This document shows, one piece after another, positions 23,705 to 34,094 of a stretch of DNA of 43,728 nucleotides. The notes beneath the pieces are model-generated. The model was not told where the DNA came from and did not search any database. It saw nothing but the letters and a program-made list of their open reading frames with translations. The position numbers were made by a program, and so were the translations under genes. Source of the DNA: Candidatus Thiomargarita nelsonii (GTDB taxonomy: Bacteria; Pseudomonadota; Gammaproteobacteria; Beggiatoales; Beggiatoaceae); contig JSZA02000056.1 of NCBI GenBank assembly GCA_000785145.2, forward strand, positions 1 through 43,728. Reading direction: 5' to 3'. Each line of letters begins with the position of its first letter. The stretch's first letter is position 1.

Positions 23705-26400
23705 CTAATACTCTTGTTGATTTTTTACAATTTTAAAAATATCATCCACTTTATCCGCTGGAATGTGCTTTTTTAGGGTATATTTGATTTCTCGTTCTTT
23801 GATTTTATTGCCTCTCCAGTCATCTTTTTTGGTGGAATGAATTTCAGTATCTAAGCTTAATGCCAGTTTTTCATCTTTATCTAAATTGTCATACAAGGCT
23901 CTTTTGGCGTTTGTGTTGAGTGAATTTGGATAAGTACTGGCTGGATTATTAATCTTTTTCGCCAGTTCTATAATTTCAGCTAAATAGGCTTCATAGCTTT
24001 TGGCTTGTTCTTGCCTTTCTTTAATGAGCGCGTCCAGTAGCTCCGACATTTGTTCAAAATATTTGGGATTAGTCGGTTTTTTCTCTGTAATGACTTTACG
24101 CAGGTTATTTTGAATCGTTTCGGCAACGGCGGCTTTGTTAGCTCTAATGCCTTTTGGTAAGGTTTTTATAGCGTCTTTTATTCCCTTTTCGACGATTATT
24201 TGAACCAGTGTCATGTCATCAAATGCCGAAACTTTTTCGCTTTCTTCAGCACGGACGTAGGTGTCGATTAAATGACGCATGTCTGGTTCGTAGGCTTTTA
24301 AGTCAATATAATCGCCACTGGCTTTTTTAATTTCTTCTCGTAAATTAGTATAATTTATCACTTCATTTTTTATAGTTTCGGTTTCTGCGACTGAGTAGCC
24401 CGCTGCTTGCATTTCATTGGCAATATTGGCATAAGCTCTTATTAATGCAATAGTCAATTATATAGCCATATTCTTTGTCTTCTCCATCTAGTCGGTTGAC
24501 GCGACAAATCGCTTGAAATAGGCTATGATCTCGCATAGTTTTATCAAGGTATAAATAGGTGGCGGAGGGGGCATCAAAGCCGGTTAATAGTTTGTCGACT
24601 ACAATTAGCAATTTCATTTGAGCCGGTTCATTTATAAATTTGTCTTTTACCTCCTTCTCAAAATCGGCGGCACTTTTGCCATTGAGCATTTTGGTATAGA
24701 CGGTGCTTTCTCCTTTGATATCTTTAGTGGTAGGATTATAAGAGGTAATAATTGCACATTGTTTAAATCCGGCTTTTTGAAATAATTCATAGTATTTACA
24801 GGCTTGATATATGCTGCCGTCGCATGGCATTGCCTCTACCATTTTGTAAACGATCTTTGGTTGCCATATCAAATAGGATGTCATTGACTATTTTGCTGAG
24901 TCTATCTTCAGAACTTAATACTTTTTGTAGAGTAGCCCAACGTTTTTTGAGTTCTGTTTTGGCAATCTCTGTCAAGCCTTTGGTTGTGGCTTCAAACCAT
25001 TGATCTATACGTTTTGGCGAGGAGATATTTTGGTCGATATTTCGGGCTTCGTAACGCAAGTCTAATATAACTTGATCAGCGACGGCTTCATTAAATTTGT
25101 AGGTGTGAATGTAAGCGCCAAAGATTTCTATACTTTTTTGTTTGTCTTGCTTTAAGAGCGGTGTACCGGTAAAACCAATGAGCACGGCATTAGGTAGTAT
25201 TTTCTTCATGGCTTGGTGTAATTTTCCCGATTGGGTACGGTGGCATTCATCTACAAATACATAAAGTTCGCCTTTGGCTTGAAAGTTTTTGGGTAGGTTT
25301 TTTGTTAGTTCGTCAATGTAGTTGTCATAATTTTCAGTTTTGCCGAATTTGTGAATCAGTGAACAAAGTAGCCAAGGATTAGTTTCATTGAGTTTGGTGA
25401 TTAAGTCGTTACCGCTTTTGGTGCGATAAATGTCTTCGTTAATTCCTTTAAAGACTTTTTCGATTTGTTGATCGAGTTCTTGACGATCAGTAATGATAAG
25501 TAGTCTCGCATTTTCTATATGTTCACGGAGCCATTTGGTGAGCCAAACCATTGTTAGGCTTTTTCCACTGCCTTGGGTGTGCCAGATAATGCCGCCTTTT
25601 CGTTTTTGGATAGTTTGTTGCGCGGCTTTAACGCCAAAATATTGGTTAGGGCGGCATAATTTTTTAGTGCCTCGATCAAAGACGATAAAATCGTGGATGA
25701 TTTCAAGCAAACGTTCTTTTTTGCAAATTTGGGTGATATGGCGATCAAGCGGGTTTTCTATGTGGCTCTCTTCTTTCCAAGTGAGGTAGTATTTTTCAGG
25801 GGTTTCAATCGTGCCATAGCGTAATCCTTGGGTATCATTACCCGCCATGAGTAATTGCTGGGTGGCAAAAAACGCTTTGATGAAGTTGGAATTTTGGTTG
25901 TCTAAGTTTTGACGGATGCCTTGTGAAACTGAGACGGTGCTGCGTTTTAATTCAATCACAGCCAATGCAATCCCATTAATATATAAGATTATATCGGGGC
26001 GTTTGGTATTTTCTCCTTTTATGGTGACTTCTTGGGCAATAGCAAAGTCATTTTTTAATGGCTCTTTCCAATTGATGAGCCAAACGGTTTTTTTATGTGC
26101 AGCGGCTTTGACTTTAACTTTGATGCCATAACGCAAGAGGCGGTACACGGCTTTGTTAATGTCGTATAGGCTTTTGTTTTGTTCGCCGGCTATTTTGTCC
26201 AGTTCATAGCAAGCTTTATCAATCAGTTTATCGCTATAATCTTGTGTTTTTTGCAGGAAAGTTTTTAGGATGTCGGTTTCAATGTTGCGATTGTTGTGAC
26301 GATCTTGCCAATTGCCCAAGTAGCGGTAGTTTAGTTGGTTTTGAAATATTTGCACGACGCGGTTTTGGGTTTGGCGTTCTGGTTGTCCGATTTTGTTCAT
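23705..26400 (-). pseudogene. hsdR: HsdR, type I restriction endonuclease subunit, broken
   Basis: Part 1 (26400-24796) has the PD-(D/E)xK nuclease core (RPDIILYINGIALAVIELKRS), the Walker A TQGSGKSLTM, VFVDECHRTQ and FTGTPLL motor motifs. Part 2 (about 24850-24414) continues SIYQACKYYELFQKAGFK, LIVVDKLLTGFDAPSATYLYLDK and QAICRVNRLDGEDKEYGYIIDY. Part 3 (24457-23705) is the helical C-terminal domain from ALIRAYANIANEM. The frame is lost near 24835 and again near 24440. At the second point roughly 70 family residues between IIDY and ALIRAY are also missing. It cannot make a full motor subunit, although part 1 alone is a large open frame. It follows ptuB by 1 bp, an intact operon layout. Confidence 0.92.
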
Positions 26401-26401
26401 G

Positions 26402-27022
26402 TTATTTTTTTAGGAATTGACGCAGGATGTTTTGTAAAATAGGGGCAAATGCTGAAAGTTGCCCATCTTGGGGCTGGTTGATTTCCTCCATCAGTATTTG
26501 CAATAACTCATCATCTAATAATTGCAGTTCTTCTGGAGACTCGCTGTGCATAAAAATTAGTGCGTCAAGCAATTGCTTACGTTTATTGATTAATGCTTTG
26601 TTGCCATTACCCAAGTTTAATATCTTAATGGTATCAGTGGCGCGTGTTGTTATACCTTTGACTTCGCCTGAGATGTAAAATTTGAGTTCCGTCTCACATT
26701 CATCCATCAGGGGCGTTAGTGGTATAGTTTTTGAGCCATGCGCGTCACCACATTGTTTAGATTGGTTACAACTGGCAACTATGTTATGGAAATTAAGCAT
26801 TTGATTAGGCGCAACAGATTGTGCTTGGATATGTTCATTATGTGAGTTTTTATCATCAATGCGTTGACAACAGTAAGCACACAAATAATATTGTTCCTTT
26901 AAACAGCTATCACGGATGGCTTGACGTTCTACATGGCTCAAGTCAGGATAGTGCCCGTTAGGATTATGTCGCTTCCAGTTACTTAATGCTATTGGCTCGT
27001 TTCTTTTAATTATTTTTCGCAC
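26402..27022 (-). CDS. ptuB: PtuB-like HNH endonuclease (Septu defence system)
   Basis: The 206-residue protein starts with GTG. It has YLCAYCCQRIDDKNSHNEHIQAQSV followed by FHNIVASCNQSKQCGDAHG: a CxxC pair, the H-N-E-H core and a later cysteine pair, as in HNH nucleases of the PtuB/TIGR02646 family. In Septu, PtuB acts with the ATPase PtuA to cleave nucleic acid on phage infection. It overlaps ptuA by 17 bp and is followed after 1 bp by hsdR. It appears complete. Confidence 0.88.
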   Translation of the reverse strand: MRKIIKRNEPIALSNWKRHNPNGHYPDLSHVERQAIRDSCLKEQYYLCAYCCQRIDDKNSHNEHIQAQSVAPNQMLNFHNIVASCNQSKQCGDAHGSKTIPLTPLMDECETELKFYISGEVKGITTRATDTIKILNLGNGNKALINKRKQLLDALIFMHSESPEELQLLDDELLQILMEEINQPQDGQLSAFAPILQNILRQFLKK

Positions 27023-28307
27023 GCAATACCTCTAATCGTTTGATTAACAGACGAGCCTTAGCTAATTCTAAGTCATCGGCAGACAATTCTTGTTCTAATT
27101 CAGATAATGCCGTTTTAGCTTTATACAATTCACTCTCTTGAATCAAATTCAATAACACGGTGATTTTTTTCTCCACTTCTGGATTACGAATGTCGGTATC
27201 CATGACTTTTAAAAGCACCTGATTAGCATCTAAACCATATAAATCATCTATTTGCGTTAATTGCTTCTCGTCTAGGATATAACATTGCACATTTTTAGCA
27301 TCACTGATCACCAGTGGCGAGTGTGTGGTTAGCAAAAACTGACAATTTGGAAAGGTGTCGCGTAAACGTTGGATGATGCCGCGCTGCCATTGTGGATGCA
27401 AATGTAGTTCGATCTCATCAATCAGTACGATGCCCTCACCCTGCAATGGTTTTTCTAAGCCGGGGTTCATCATAGCCAAACGACGTGCAATATCTCCCAC
27501 TAATGCCATCAGTGTTTTTTCACCTTGGGAGAGCTGTGCCACATCTAGGATTTTGCCATGCTTTTCTACCGTCATTTGTAATCTAGGCTTGCGCTGTACT
27601 TGTAATTTAGAAAAACCAGACATAAAAGCTGCAATGGCATTACGCACTGCCGTTAATTGCTTATCGTATGGAAGCTTATCCTGTAATTGTTCTTTGGGAA
27701 TATTCTCCTCAAAGATTAATTTCATTATTTGTTGTAAATTATTTTCATTTTCTGCATCTTCGCGCTCACGAAACCATTCAAAAAATCGGCGAAAATCCAC
27801 GCCTTGTGTGAGTGCATTATCATAACCGTCCAATTGATCAAAGCTATGGTGTTTTTTAATCTTTAGTGGAATATCTAAAACGACACGCTCTACAGGATAA
27901 TAAGCTATTAGTGGCAAACTGCTATTATCGTCTTGAGTAAGGCGGTTGCGATAGCTATCTGCTAGACGGGTGACATTTTTTAATTCACTGCTCTGCTCAC
28001 TCTTAAAACCCTTACGTTGCTTTACTAATGTCCACTGAAATAGGCGGTTATCGGATTCGCAGACTTCAAGGGTGATTTTGCTATACTTAGCATCATTTTC
28101 GATATCCGAGTCTAAAATGGGGCTACCATTGCCTTTTTCCCGTTCAATTCTGGCAATCAACCAAGTTAAAAGTATTGCCAATGCCCGCAATAGTGAGGTT
28201 TTACCGGCTCCATTGTTGCCGATAAATACTGTCACATCTCTGGGGAATTCTACCTTTAATTCAGTGAATTGTGTGAAATTTTCTAGCTGGAGTTTTTTAA
28301 TTTTCAT
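27006..28307 (-). CDS. ptuA: PtuA-like AAA ATPase (Septu defence system)
   Basis: The 433-residue SMC/RecF-like ATPase has Walker A FIGNNGAGKTSLLRAL near residue 30 and the ABC-like signature LSQGEKTLMALVGDIARRLA. It also has Walker B GIVLIDEIELHLHPQWQ and the H-loop LLTTHSPLVIS. A C-terminal helical tail (ELYKAKTALSELEQELSADD) may contact PtuB. This is the type I Septu ATPase. It overlaps the end of hsdS by 11 bp and ptuB by 17 bp. The nesting of ptuAB between hsdS and hsdR is a known defence-island arrangement. The frame is fully open, unlike hsdM and hsdR on either side. Confidence 0.9.
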   Translation of the reverse strand: MKIKKLQLENFTQFTELKVEFPRDVTVFIGNNGAGKTSLLRALAILLTWLIARIEREKGNGSPILDSDIENDAKYSKITLEVCESDNRLFQWTLVKQRKGFKSEQSSELKNVTRLADSYRNRLTQDDNSSLPLIAYYPVERVVLDIPLKIKKHHSFDQLDGYDNALTQGVDFRRFFEWFREREDAENENNLQQIMKLIFEENIPKEQLQDKLPYDKQLTAVRNAIAAFMSGFSKLQVQRKPRLQMTVEKHGKILDVAQLSQGEKTLMALVGDIARRLAMMNPGLEKPLQGEGIVLIDEIELHLHPQWQRGIIQRLRDTFPNCQFLLTTHSPLVISDAKNVQCYILDEKQLTQIDDLYGLDANQVLLKVMDTDIRNPEVEKKITVLLNLIQESELYKAKTALSELEQELSADDLELAKARLLIKRLEVLRAKNN

Positions 28308-29466
28308 TAATTAACCTCGTTTTCCCCGTCAATAATTCTTGCATCATGCCTTGTTTGATGGCTTTGTATTTGTCGCGTTTTTTCTCTAAGGTTTCTATTT
28401 CTGCGTCCATGTCGCTTAGGATTTTGGCTATGGCTTTTTGTTCTTTTAGGGTTGGAGGAAGAGGAATTAAAGTTTCCTCAAATTGTGTTTTATTGATTAG
28501 CGGTACAGCTTGTTCTCCTGCTAGTGATTTTATTTTTGGAGTTAATTGCTTTAAACAATAAAACAAGAAGTCACTTGAAAAATTATCATTTGGGAAAATT
28601 GCATTTATCTGTTGATTAGAAGTTAATTCAATTGTTGATATACCCGATTTACCAATTGTTGAACCTATACAAGTAAAAAGAATACTGTTTTTTGGGAATT
28701 TTCGAGATATATCAAATCCTTTTTTAGAAAGTTTTTTTTCAGTATTCAGAATGTATTTAGTAAATCCTAAATCTACTGGACTTACAAAAAAATATTCATC
28801 TCCATAGTTTTTTGAATCATTCGTAGGAGGAGTATTGCCTGTAGCCACATTACCAATCTCCCCCAACCTCTTAACCTCCCACTCCCCCTCCCCCTCAAAC
28901 CCCGCCAACCGTTTTTTCCCAGTAAGAAGTTGCTGCATAGCACCTTGTTTGATGTTTCGCTTTTTGGCAATGAGCTTATCTAATGATGTAATTAGTGCAT
29001 CTACATCGCTTAGGGCGGTGGCTATGGCTTGTTGTTCTTTTAGGGGTGGAAGTGGGACTCTAAGAGAGTGAACATCATTTCTATTAAGAGTTGGAACACC
29101 TGAACCAGTTGCAAATCTTTCTAAGTTGACAGTTATATATAAGTAATATATATAAAGTGGATAATTACCTTTAAAATCAGTGACCCATAATGATGTATTA
29201 TGTGGCCAAAAGTCAAATTTTACATATGTTACCTTTCCAATAGTTCCAGAACGTCCAGTAACTACACCAGGTGCTTTTACTTGGAATTCGTGGTGATGAT
29301 TCTGAATACCATTTGAGTAAACTACAGGATATAAACCTTTTTTCAAATTAGAATTAGGTAAATCAAATCCTCTTTGAAGGGGAGCTACATTTCCCATTTT
29401 TTTAATTTCCCAATCATCAGGAATAACCCCAACCTCAGTTTTTTTATACCCCTCTCTCAATTCCAT
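28297..29466 (-). CDS. hsdS: HsdS, type I restriction-modification specificity subunit
   Basis: The 389-residue protein has two target-recognition domains, each followed by a conserved helix. The first is PLPPLKEQQAIATALSDVDALI...KQGAMQQLLTGK and the second PLPPTLKEQKAIAKILSDMDAEI...KQGMMQELLTGK. N-terminal ELREGYKKTEVGVIPDDWEI is typical. The two recognition domains differ, so the target would be a bipartite asymmetric site. It overlaps hsdM by 10 bp. It looks intact although its methylase and motor partners are not. Confidence 0.92.
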   Translation of the reverse strand: MELREGYKKTEVGVIPDDWEIKKMGNVAPLQRGFDLPNSNLKKGLYPVVYSNGIQNHHHEFQVKAPGVVTGRSGTIGKVTYVKFDFWPHNTSLWVTDFKGNYPLYIYYLYITVNLERFATGSGVPTLNRNDVHSLRVPLPPLKEQQAIATALSDVDALITSLDKLIAKKRNIKQGAMQQLLTGKKRLAGFEGEGEWEVKRLGEIGNVATGNTPPTNDSKNYGDEYFFVSPVDLGFTKYILNTEKKLSKKGFDISRKFPKNSILFTCIGSTIGKSGISTIELTSNQQINAIFPNDNFSSDFLFYCLKQLTPKIKSLAGEQAVPLINKTQFEETLIPLPPTLKEQKAIAKILSDMDAEIETLEKKRDKYKAIKQGMMQELLTGKTRLINEN

Positions 29467-31380
29467 ACAACCCCCATTTTTTGCAAATGCCCCTCAACTG
29501 TCTTAGACAACTCCGCCACATCAGTCTCCAATTGCGGCAAAGTCTCACCATAACGCTCCGCTAATTCCTTAATACGCCCAGTCAGCCGTTGAGAAATGCT
29601 ATCCATTTCAGCTTTGACATCTTGCCGAAGGCTATTAAACCATTTATCTTCAATCACTAAAACTTGTGTCTCATCAACTGTCAATTGTCGGTATTTAGCA
29701 ATAACCTTTTTATCTAAGCCCGTTTGAGCCGCTTTTATTTTTCTATTCGCTTGGGTTTCTTGATTTACCAATGCTAAATAAGTCTGTAATACCTTATACT
29801 CATCAGCTAAATCTTCATCCATATTCATTTGAACAACTTTGAGTCTAGCTTGTAACAATGCTTTAGTCACTTTACCCTTATCGTTTTTGACTTCTTCTAA
29901 TAAGCCTTCTTCGCCGCTCTGTTCTTCTTCCAAAAAATTTGCTTTTTTAAAAAAGGTCAAGTATAATTCGCCCCGCTTGACAGTGGTTAGCCTTCCACAT
30001 CAAAAAAAACGGACTCTCAAGCGCTAAGTAACCCTAAGCTCCGGCGAGGGGATAAAGGGCTGATTCTCCCTAGTCCACAATGTTTTCATTCCCACATTTT
30101 ATGTGTACATGTAGATATTTGTCGATGAAATTGTTATCTAGTCTCTAAGGCTTGACTATAGTTGATAAATTCGGGATGCTCAGTTTTTTTTTAATATTTT
30201 CTGGGGAGACGGTTAATTGACTATAGTTATCTCTCTCGCTGTTAGTCAATAAACTGCTTTTCAGCGACGGATAAACTGCCCAGTAATCATCTAACTCTTC
30301 AATATCTTTGTTGGGAATACCTCCCAATAAGTGCGCCCCAATATCTTGAATATCCTCATCCTCTTGGCTATCAATATAGCGCGGAATATTAAGATTATAT
30401 CAGCATTTTCTTTATCCAACACAATAATACAAGCGGAATACCGGTACCATAAAACAGATTAGCCGGTAAACCAATAATCCCTTTTATATAACCTCGCTGG
30501 ATAATTTGTTGACGTATCTGCGCCTCAACATTGCCCCGAAATAATACGCCGTGTGGTAAAATAACCGCGCCTTTTCCAGTCTCTTTTAAAGAACGGATAA
30601 TATGCAATAAAAAGGCATAATCGCCATTTTTAGCCGGTGGTATGCCATAGTTTTTAAAACGCTCATAAAGATCATTTGCCGGATCAAAGCCACTACTCCA
30701 TGATTTAGTAGAAAATGGCGGATTGGCAACGGCAAAATCGAAAGTTTTAAGTTTACTGTTATCATCCTTATCTTTAAAATGAGGACTGGATAAAGTATTG
30801 TCTTTTTTGATTTCTGCGCTTGGGTAGCCGTGTAACCACATATTCATAATCGCCAATGCTTTAGTGGCATTATCCATTTCCTGACCATATAAAGTCATTT
30901 CGCCCGGTGCTTCATCAGCAACTTTTAAAAGTAAAGAGCCTGAGCCACAAGTCGGATCATAGACTGTATCTGAGGCACTTTGCGCTTTTTCTACGCTAAT
31001 GACTTTTGCCAAGATTCTTGAAACTTCAGCGGGCGTATATGTGTCCTTTGCTTTTACCCGACTCCGTGGCAAAGTGGCGCATCAAATATTCATAAGCATC
31101 ACCTAAAATCAATAACGCCCTTTAATTCATTTTCTTCTGCCAGATTAGCAATAATTTTATTGATTTTCTGACCAATATTGGCTTTACCTTTCAAGGCAAT
31201 CATATCCTGAAAACTACCGCCTTTAGGGATTTTAATTAGAGCATCTGCCTTATCGGAGACATATTTAATAAATAATAAGCTCAGTACATAATCCTTATAT
31301 TGTGAGGCATCCATGCCACCCCTTAATTCGTCACAGCTTTTCCATAGGGAACTGTATAATTCACTTTTTTTGATGGCCAT
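29457..31380 (-). pseudogene. hsdM: HsdM, type I DNA methyltransferase subunit, broken
   Basis: There are four pieces in different frames. 31380-31099 holds the N-terminal KSELYSSLWKSCDELRGGMDASQYKDYVL. 31072-30395 holds YDPTCGSGSLLLKVADEAPG (AdoMet-binding) and FDFAVANPPFSTKSW (catalytic NPPF). 30327-30145 holds the IPNKDIEELDDYWAVYPSL region. 29960-29457 holds the C-terminal coiled coil ending LSKTVEGHLQKMGVVWN. Frame losses occur near 31085, 30410 and in 29960-30145, where about 160 bp of unrelated sequence replaces coding DNA. It cannot yield a complete methylase, so the system should not protect the host DNA. Confidence 0.92.
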
Positions 31381-31381
31381 A

Positions 31382-32020
31382 TTAGTTATAGGTTGTCAGA
31401 TTTAATTCATCTTTATACAATTGCCATTGCGGCATAAACTTATCCATGTATGCCGTTCATTGTGATGCCTTTCAAGTAAATGCACCATTTCATGCACTAT
31501 AACATACTCCAAGCAATGTCTTGGTTTTTTAGCCAGTTCCAGATTTAACCAAATACGTTTTGCTTGAATATTACAAGTGCCCCATTTGGTACGCATAAAT
31601 TTAACTCCCCAATCAGCAACAACAACGTCAATAATGGTTTGCCATTTTGTGATGAGGGCGGGTATGTCATTTTTTAATGTTTGTCGATACCATTCTTTGA
31701 TGACTTTTTCACGTTGTTGTTTGCTACTGCCTTGTTTCATATAAAGCTCTAAATACTTATTATTCGCGTAGCAATACGCACTCTGCCATTGGGTCAATGC
31801 CATTAAGTTAAGCTCATGTAGGGTGGATTAAGCGGTAGCGTATCCACCGATATTTATATAGAAATCAGGTGGATACGCTCCGCTTAATCCACCCTACCTG
31901 TATGGTTTTTTGCGATACTTAATGGCATTGGCCATTGGGTGGATAGACGGCAAGATGTAAGTTTTTGATGTCTTTTCGAGCTACTTCAATTTCTATACGA
32001 CCCACTTTAATTTGGTGCAT
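31382..32020 (-). pseudogene. DUF45/YgjP-type zinc metallopeptidase, interrupted by a MITE and frameshifted
   Basis: The N-terminal end (32020 downwards) reads MHQIKVGRIEIEVARKDIKNLHLAVYPPNG. The main part (from 31790) reads YANNKYLELYMKQGSS...GVKFMRTKWGTCNIQAKRIWLNLEL and YVIVHEMVHLLERHHNER. The HExxH zinc-protease motif and WGTC are the YgjP/SprT-like signature. Removing the MITE at 31795-31930 restores AVYPPNGRVRIAT; a deletion and a shift follow. Another shift near 31440 separates the real tail MDKFMPQWQLYKDELN. Such peptidase genes are common companions of type I systems. Confidence 0.85.
31795..31930. mobile_element. 136-bp MITE with CAATGCCATTAAGTTAAG end and 10-bp target duplication
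   Basis: Same left end as the element at 2048 (18 bp identical), right end ACTTAATGGCATTG. The interior is a different palindrome (GTAGGGTGGATTAAGCGG and complement). It is flanked by GCCATTGGGT at 31785-31794 and 31931-31940. It interrupts the DUF45 peptidase gene. Confidence 0.92.
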
Positions 32021-32030
32021 ATTTTTAATG

Positions 32031-32104
32031 TCCAAAGCTAAAGCTTTGGACTCCAAGGCAAAGTCTCACCATAACGCTCCGCTAACTCCGCCCAGTCAGG
32101 CGCT
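32031..32104. repeat. Palindrome variant joined to an hsdM fragment
   Basis: TCCAAAGCTAAAGCTTTGGA is followed by about 45 bp matching the hsdM region that encodes ELAERYGETLP (compare 29530-29580). It is a displaced fragment. Confidence 0.8.
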
Positions 32105-32207
32105 CAATGCCACCTTCGTTAAGGGCAACCATAAAGGATTGCCCCTACAAACCGTGATTTCTCGTAGGGGCAATCCCTTGTGGTTGCCCTTAACGAAGGT
32201 GGCATTG
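32105..32207. repeat. GGGCAACC-family palindromic element, copy 3
   Basis: The ends CAATGCCACCTTCGTTAAGG and complement are perfect inverted repeats around the GGGCAACC core. The outer CAATGCCA matches the MITEs at 2048 and 31795. No target duplication was found. Confidence 0.88.
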
Positions 32208-32225
32208 GGTGGGCAACTACAATGT

Positions 32226-34094
32226 TTAGGTAGGTAGATAAATAAGGCTATTCAAAAGAGTATTAACTTCATCAGTCATATGGAAAGACTTGTTAGTCAC
32301 TTTTTCCCAGAGATTGTTGGTCTTGATATTTGCTAGAATATCAATCCCAATGGCTTGGAAAGCCTCAATTAATTTTTGTGGAGATAAACCATTCTGATTC
32401 AAATTGAGAGAAACCAGAGTAAGTAAATCAGAATTTCCCCAAAGTGGTTTCAAGTGTTGAGGTAAAATTTTCGTCAGATAGGTGTCTTGAGGTTCAAAGA
32501 TCTTATGTTCACGAGCAAACAGAAAACCGATTAAACGAGGCCAAACATTGTTTATATCATTTCGCTGTGTGAGCCAAGTTTCACGTAAAGCGTCATAAAG
32601 TACTTGCCATAACTCTCTAGCCAATTCATCTTTCTGATAATCCAACAACCAATCAAGCGTACAAATTCCGGTTTGCATAAGAAACTGGCTTGATGCTAGA
32701 GCATTGCGATCTTTAATATAATGCATGGCACAGTTGCGTTGTTCTTGTAACTTATTCCATGTTTGTTGCCATTGTTTTACCGGATTCTCGTTGCTGTTCG
32801 CTAATAAATTTGCTGGTTGATAATACACCCATCTTCCAGTCAATTGTCCTGAATCAAAATGGTTTTTGATACCTTCATCTTCTGTCAATAGCAATTTTTG
32901 GAACCATTGCCATAAATCTTCTGACTCTGATAGCGTGGTTTTTTTCTCTGCTATTAAAGTCGCTGCCAAAAATTTCGACAGTCCATGTCGTTTAATTTCT
33001 TCGGCATCAGTTTCTTTAAGACGATAGTCTTTTTCAGCCAAACATTTCGACAAACACTCAATAGCAGTAACCGTTATTGACCATTCGGTTTCACCACTAC
33101 GCCAAATTTCGCTTTGGTAACGCTCAATTAACTCAATAAGCCACTTAATTCCAATAACATTACCATCTTGCCGTGTTAAGAGTACCCCAAAAGCTTTATT
33201 AAACCAGTCTGGAATTTCTTGTTCTCGGAGTTGTTGGAATGAATCTGGCAAACGTTTTAATGATTCCACTAAGCGATGAGCATGAGAAACGATCATTTCA
33301 GCCAGCAATGGGGCAACCGTGCGTTTATTCCATTTGCCATTGTTATCAAGCACGGTGTTAGCATTTGCCAATAAAGACAGTATTTCTTCACGATCTTGCG
33401 TGATTTTATAATTTTTTAGTGCGTTACGTACCAATATTGGATAAGTCAAGGTGTCAAGTATGGTTAAATAATGAGTTTTGTCTAATTGTCGTACTAAATC
33501 TAGCATTTCAATCAGATGACTGAAACAGCCTAACTCAATTGGGTATTGATGCCAAGTTTTTGACAGTTCAGTGGTTTGTTCCCATTCAGCTAACTGTGCT
33601 GTTGCGATTTCTCTCTCCGTTTTAAAAAAACAGTCTATGGGATTACTCGACAATTCCTTAGTAGCATTATGGATTTCATTAAGCCAAGTCTGTTGGTGTG
33701 TAGTTGTTGGTAGTATTTCTAACCAACTATATTCAAGTGCATAATGTCCAACGGCTTGTGTTTCAAACAATGAATATGCAATTAACATTTGTTTTATGTT
33801 CACTGTATTGGCTAAACTTTGTCCTATAGCGGTGCCTAAAGCATATCCAACGCTATCCCATTTTTTTACCTCCTCCCAATGTTCCGGTAAGGGAGCAAAA
33901 AAATTATCCAGCCTATAAAGAAATTCATCTGGTACACTGATTTGTTGAGCAATAGTATAACTGGAAGGTTTATGCTCAGTAGGCAATTGGTGTTTTAACC
34001 ATTCAGCAATTTCATAGTCTTTAGCATTATCTTGGTTAGCCACAATGGCTATTGGCAACACAGTTTCCCACCCGTTTTGCCGCCAAAATGCCAC
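32226..34094 (-). CDS. Large unrecognised helical protein in the defence island
   Basis: The 622-codon open frame (GTG start near 34094) encodes a soluble, helix-rich protein with many tryptophans (for example PLPEHWEEVKKWDSVGYALG, KTWHQYPIELGCFSHLIEML, EDLWQWFQKLLLTEDEG). I see no P-loop, nuclease motif, signal peptide or membrane helix and cannot assign a family. The N-terminal ~10 codons overlap, in another frame, a fragment at 34100-34300, so the true start may have been lost in that join. It lies among restriction and toxin remnants, so a defence or regulatory role is possible but unproven. The long open frame suggests selection. Confidence 0.65.
   Translation of the reverse strand: MAFWRQNGWETVLPIAIVANQDNAKDYEIAEWLKHQLPTEHKPSSYTIAQQISVPDEFLYRLDNFFAPLPEHWEEVKKWDSVGYALGTAIGQSLANTVNIKQMLIAYSLFETQAVGHYALEYSWLEILPTTTHQQTWLNEIHNATKELSSNPIDCFFKTEREIATAQLAEWEQTTELSKTWHQYPIELGCFSHLIEMLDLVRQLDKTHYLTILDTLTYPILVRNALKNYKITQDREEILSLLANANTVLDNNGKWNKRTVAPLLAEMIVSHAHRLVESLKRLPDSFQQLREQEIPDWFNKAFGVLLTRQDGNVIGIKWLIELIERYQSEIWRSGETEWSITVTAIECLSKCLAEKDYRLKETDAEEIKRHGLSKFLAATLIAEKKTTLSESEDLWQWFQKLLLTEDEGIKNHFDSGQLTGRWVYYQPANLLANSNENPVKQWQQTWNKLQEQRNCAMHYIKDRNALASSQFLMQTGICTLDWLLDYQKDELARELWQVLYDALRETWLTQRNDINNVWPRLIGFLFAREHKIFEPQDTYLTKILPQHLKPLWGNSDLLTLVSLNLNQNGLSPQKLIEAFQAIGIDILANIKTNNLWEKVTNKSFHMTDEVNTLLNSLIYLPT

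Noticed and set aside
27355..27825. 156-codon plus-strand frame opposite ptuA
   Set aside because: Antisense of the conserved ATPase core; composition is Ser/Cys-rich as expected of a shadow frame.
26402..28307. Retron with PtuAB effectors (Ec78-like)
   Set aside because: No reverse transcriptase or msr/msd-like region is adjacent; the pair sits within a type I restriction operon as ordinary Septu.
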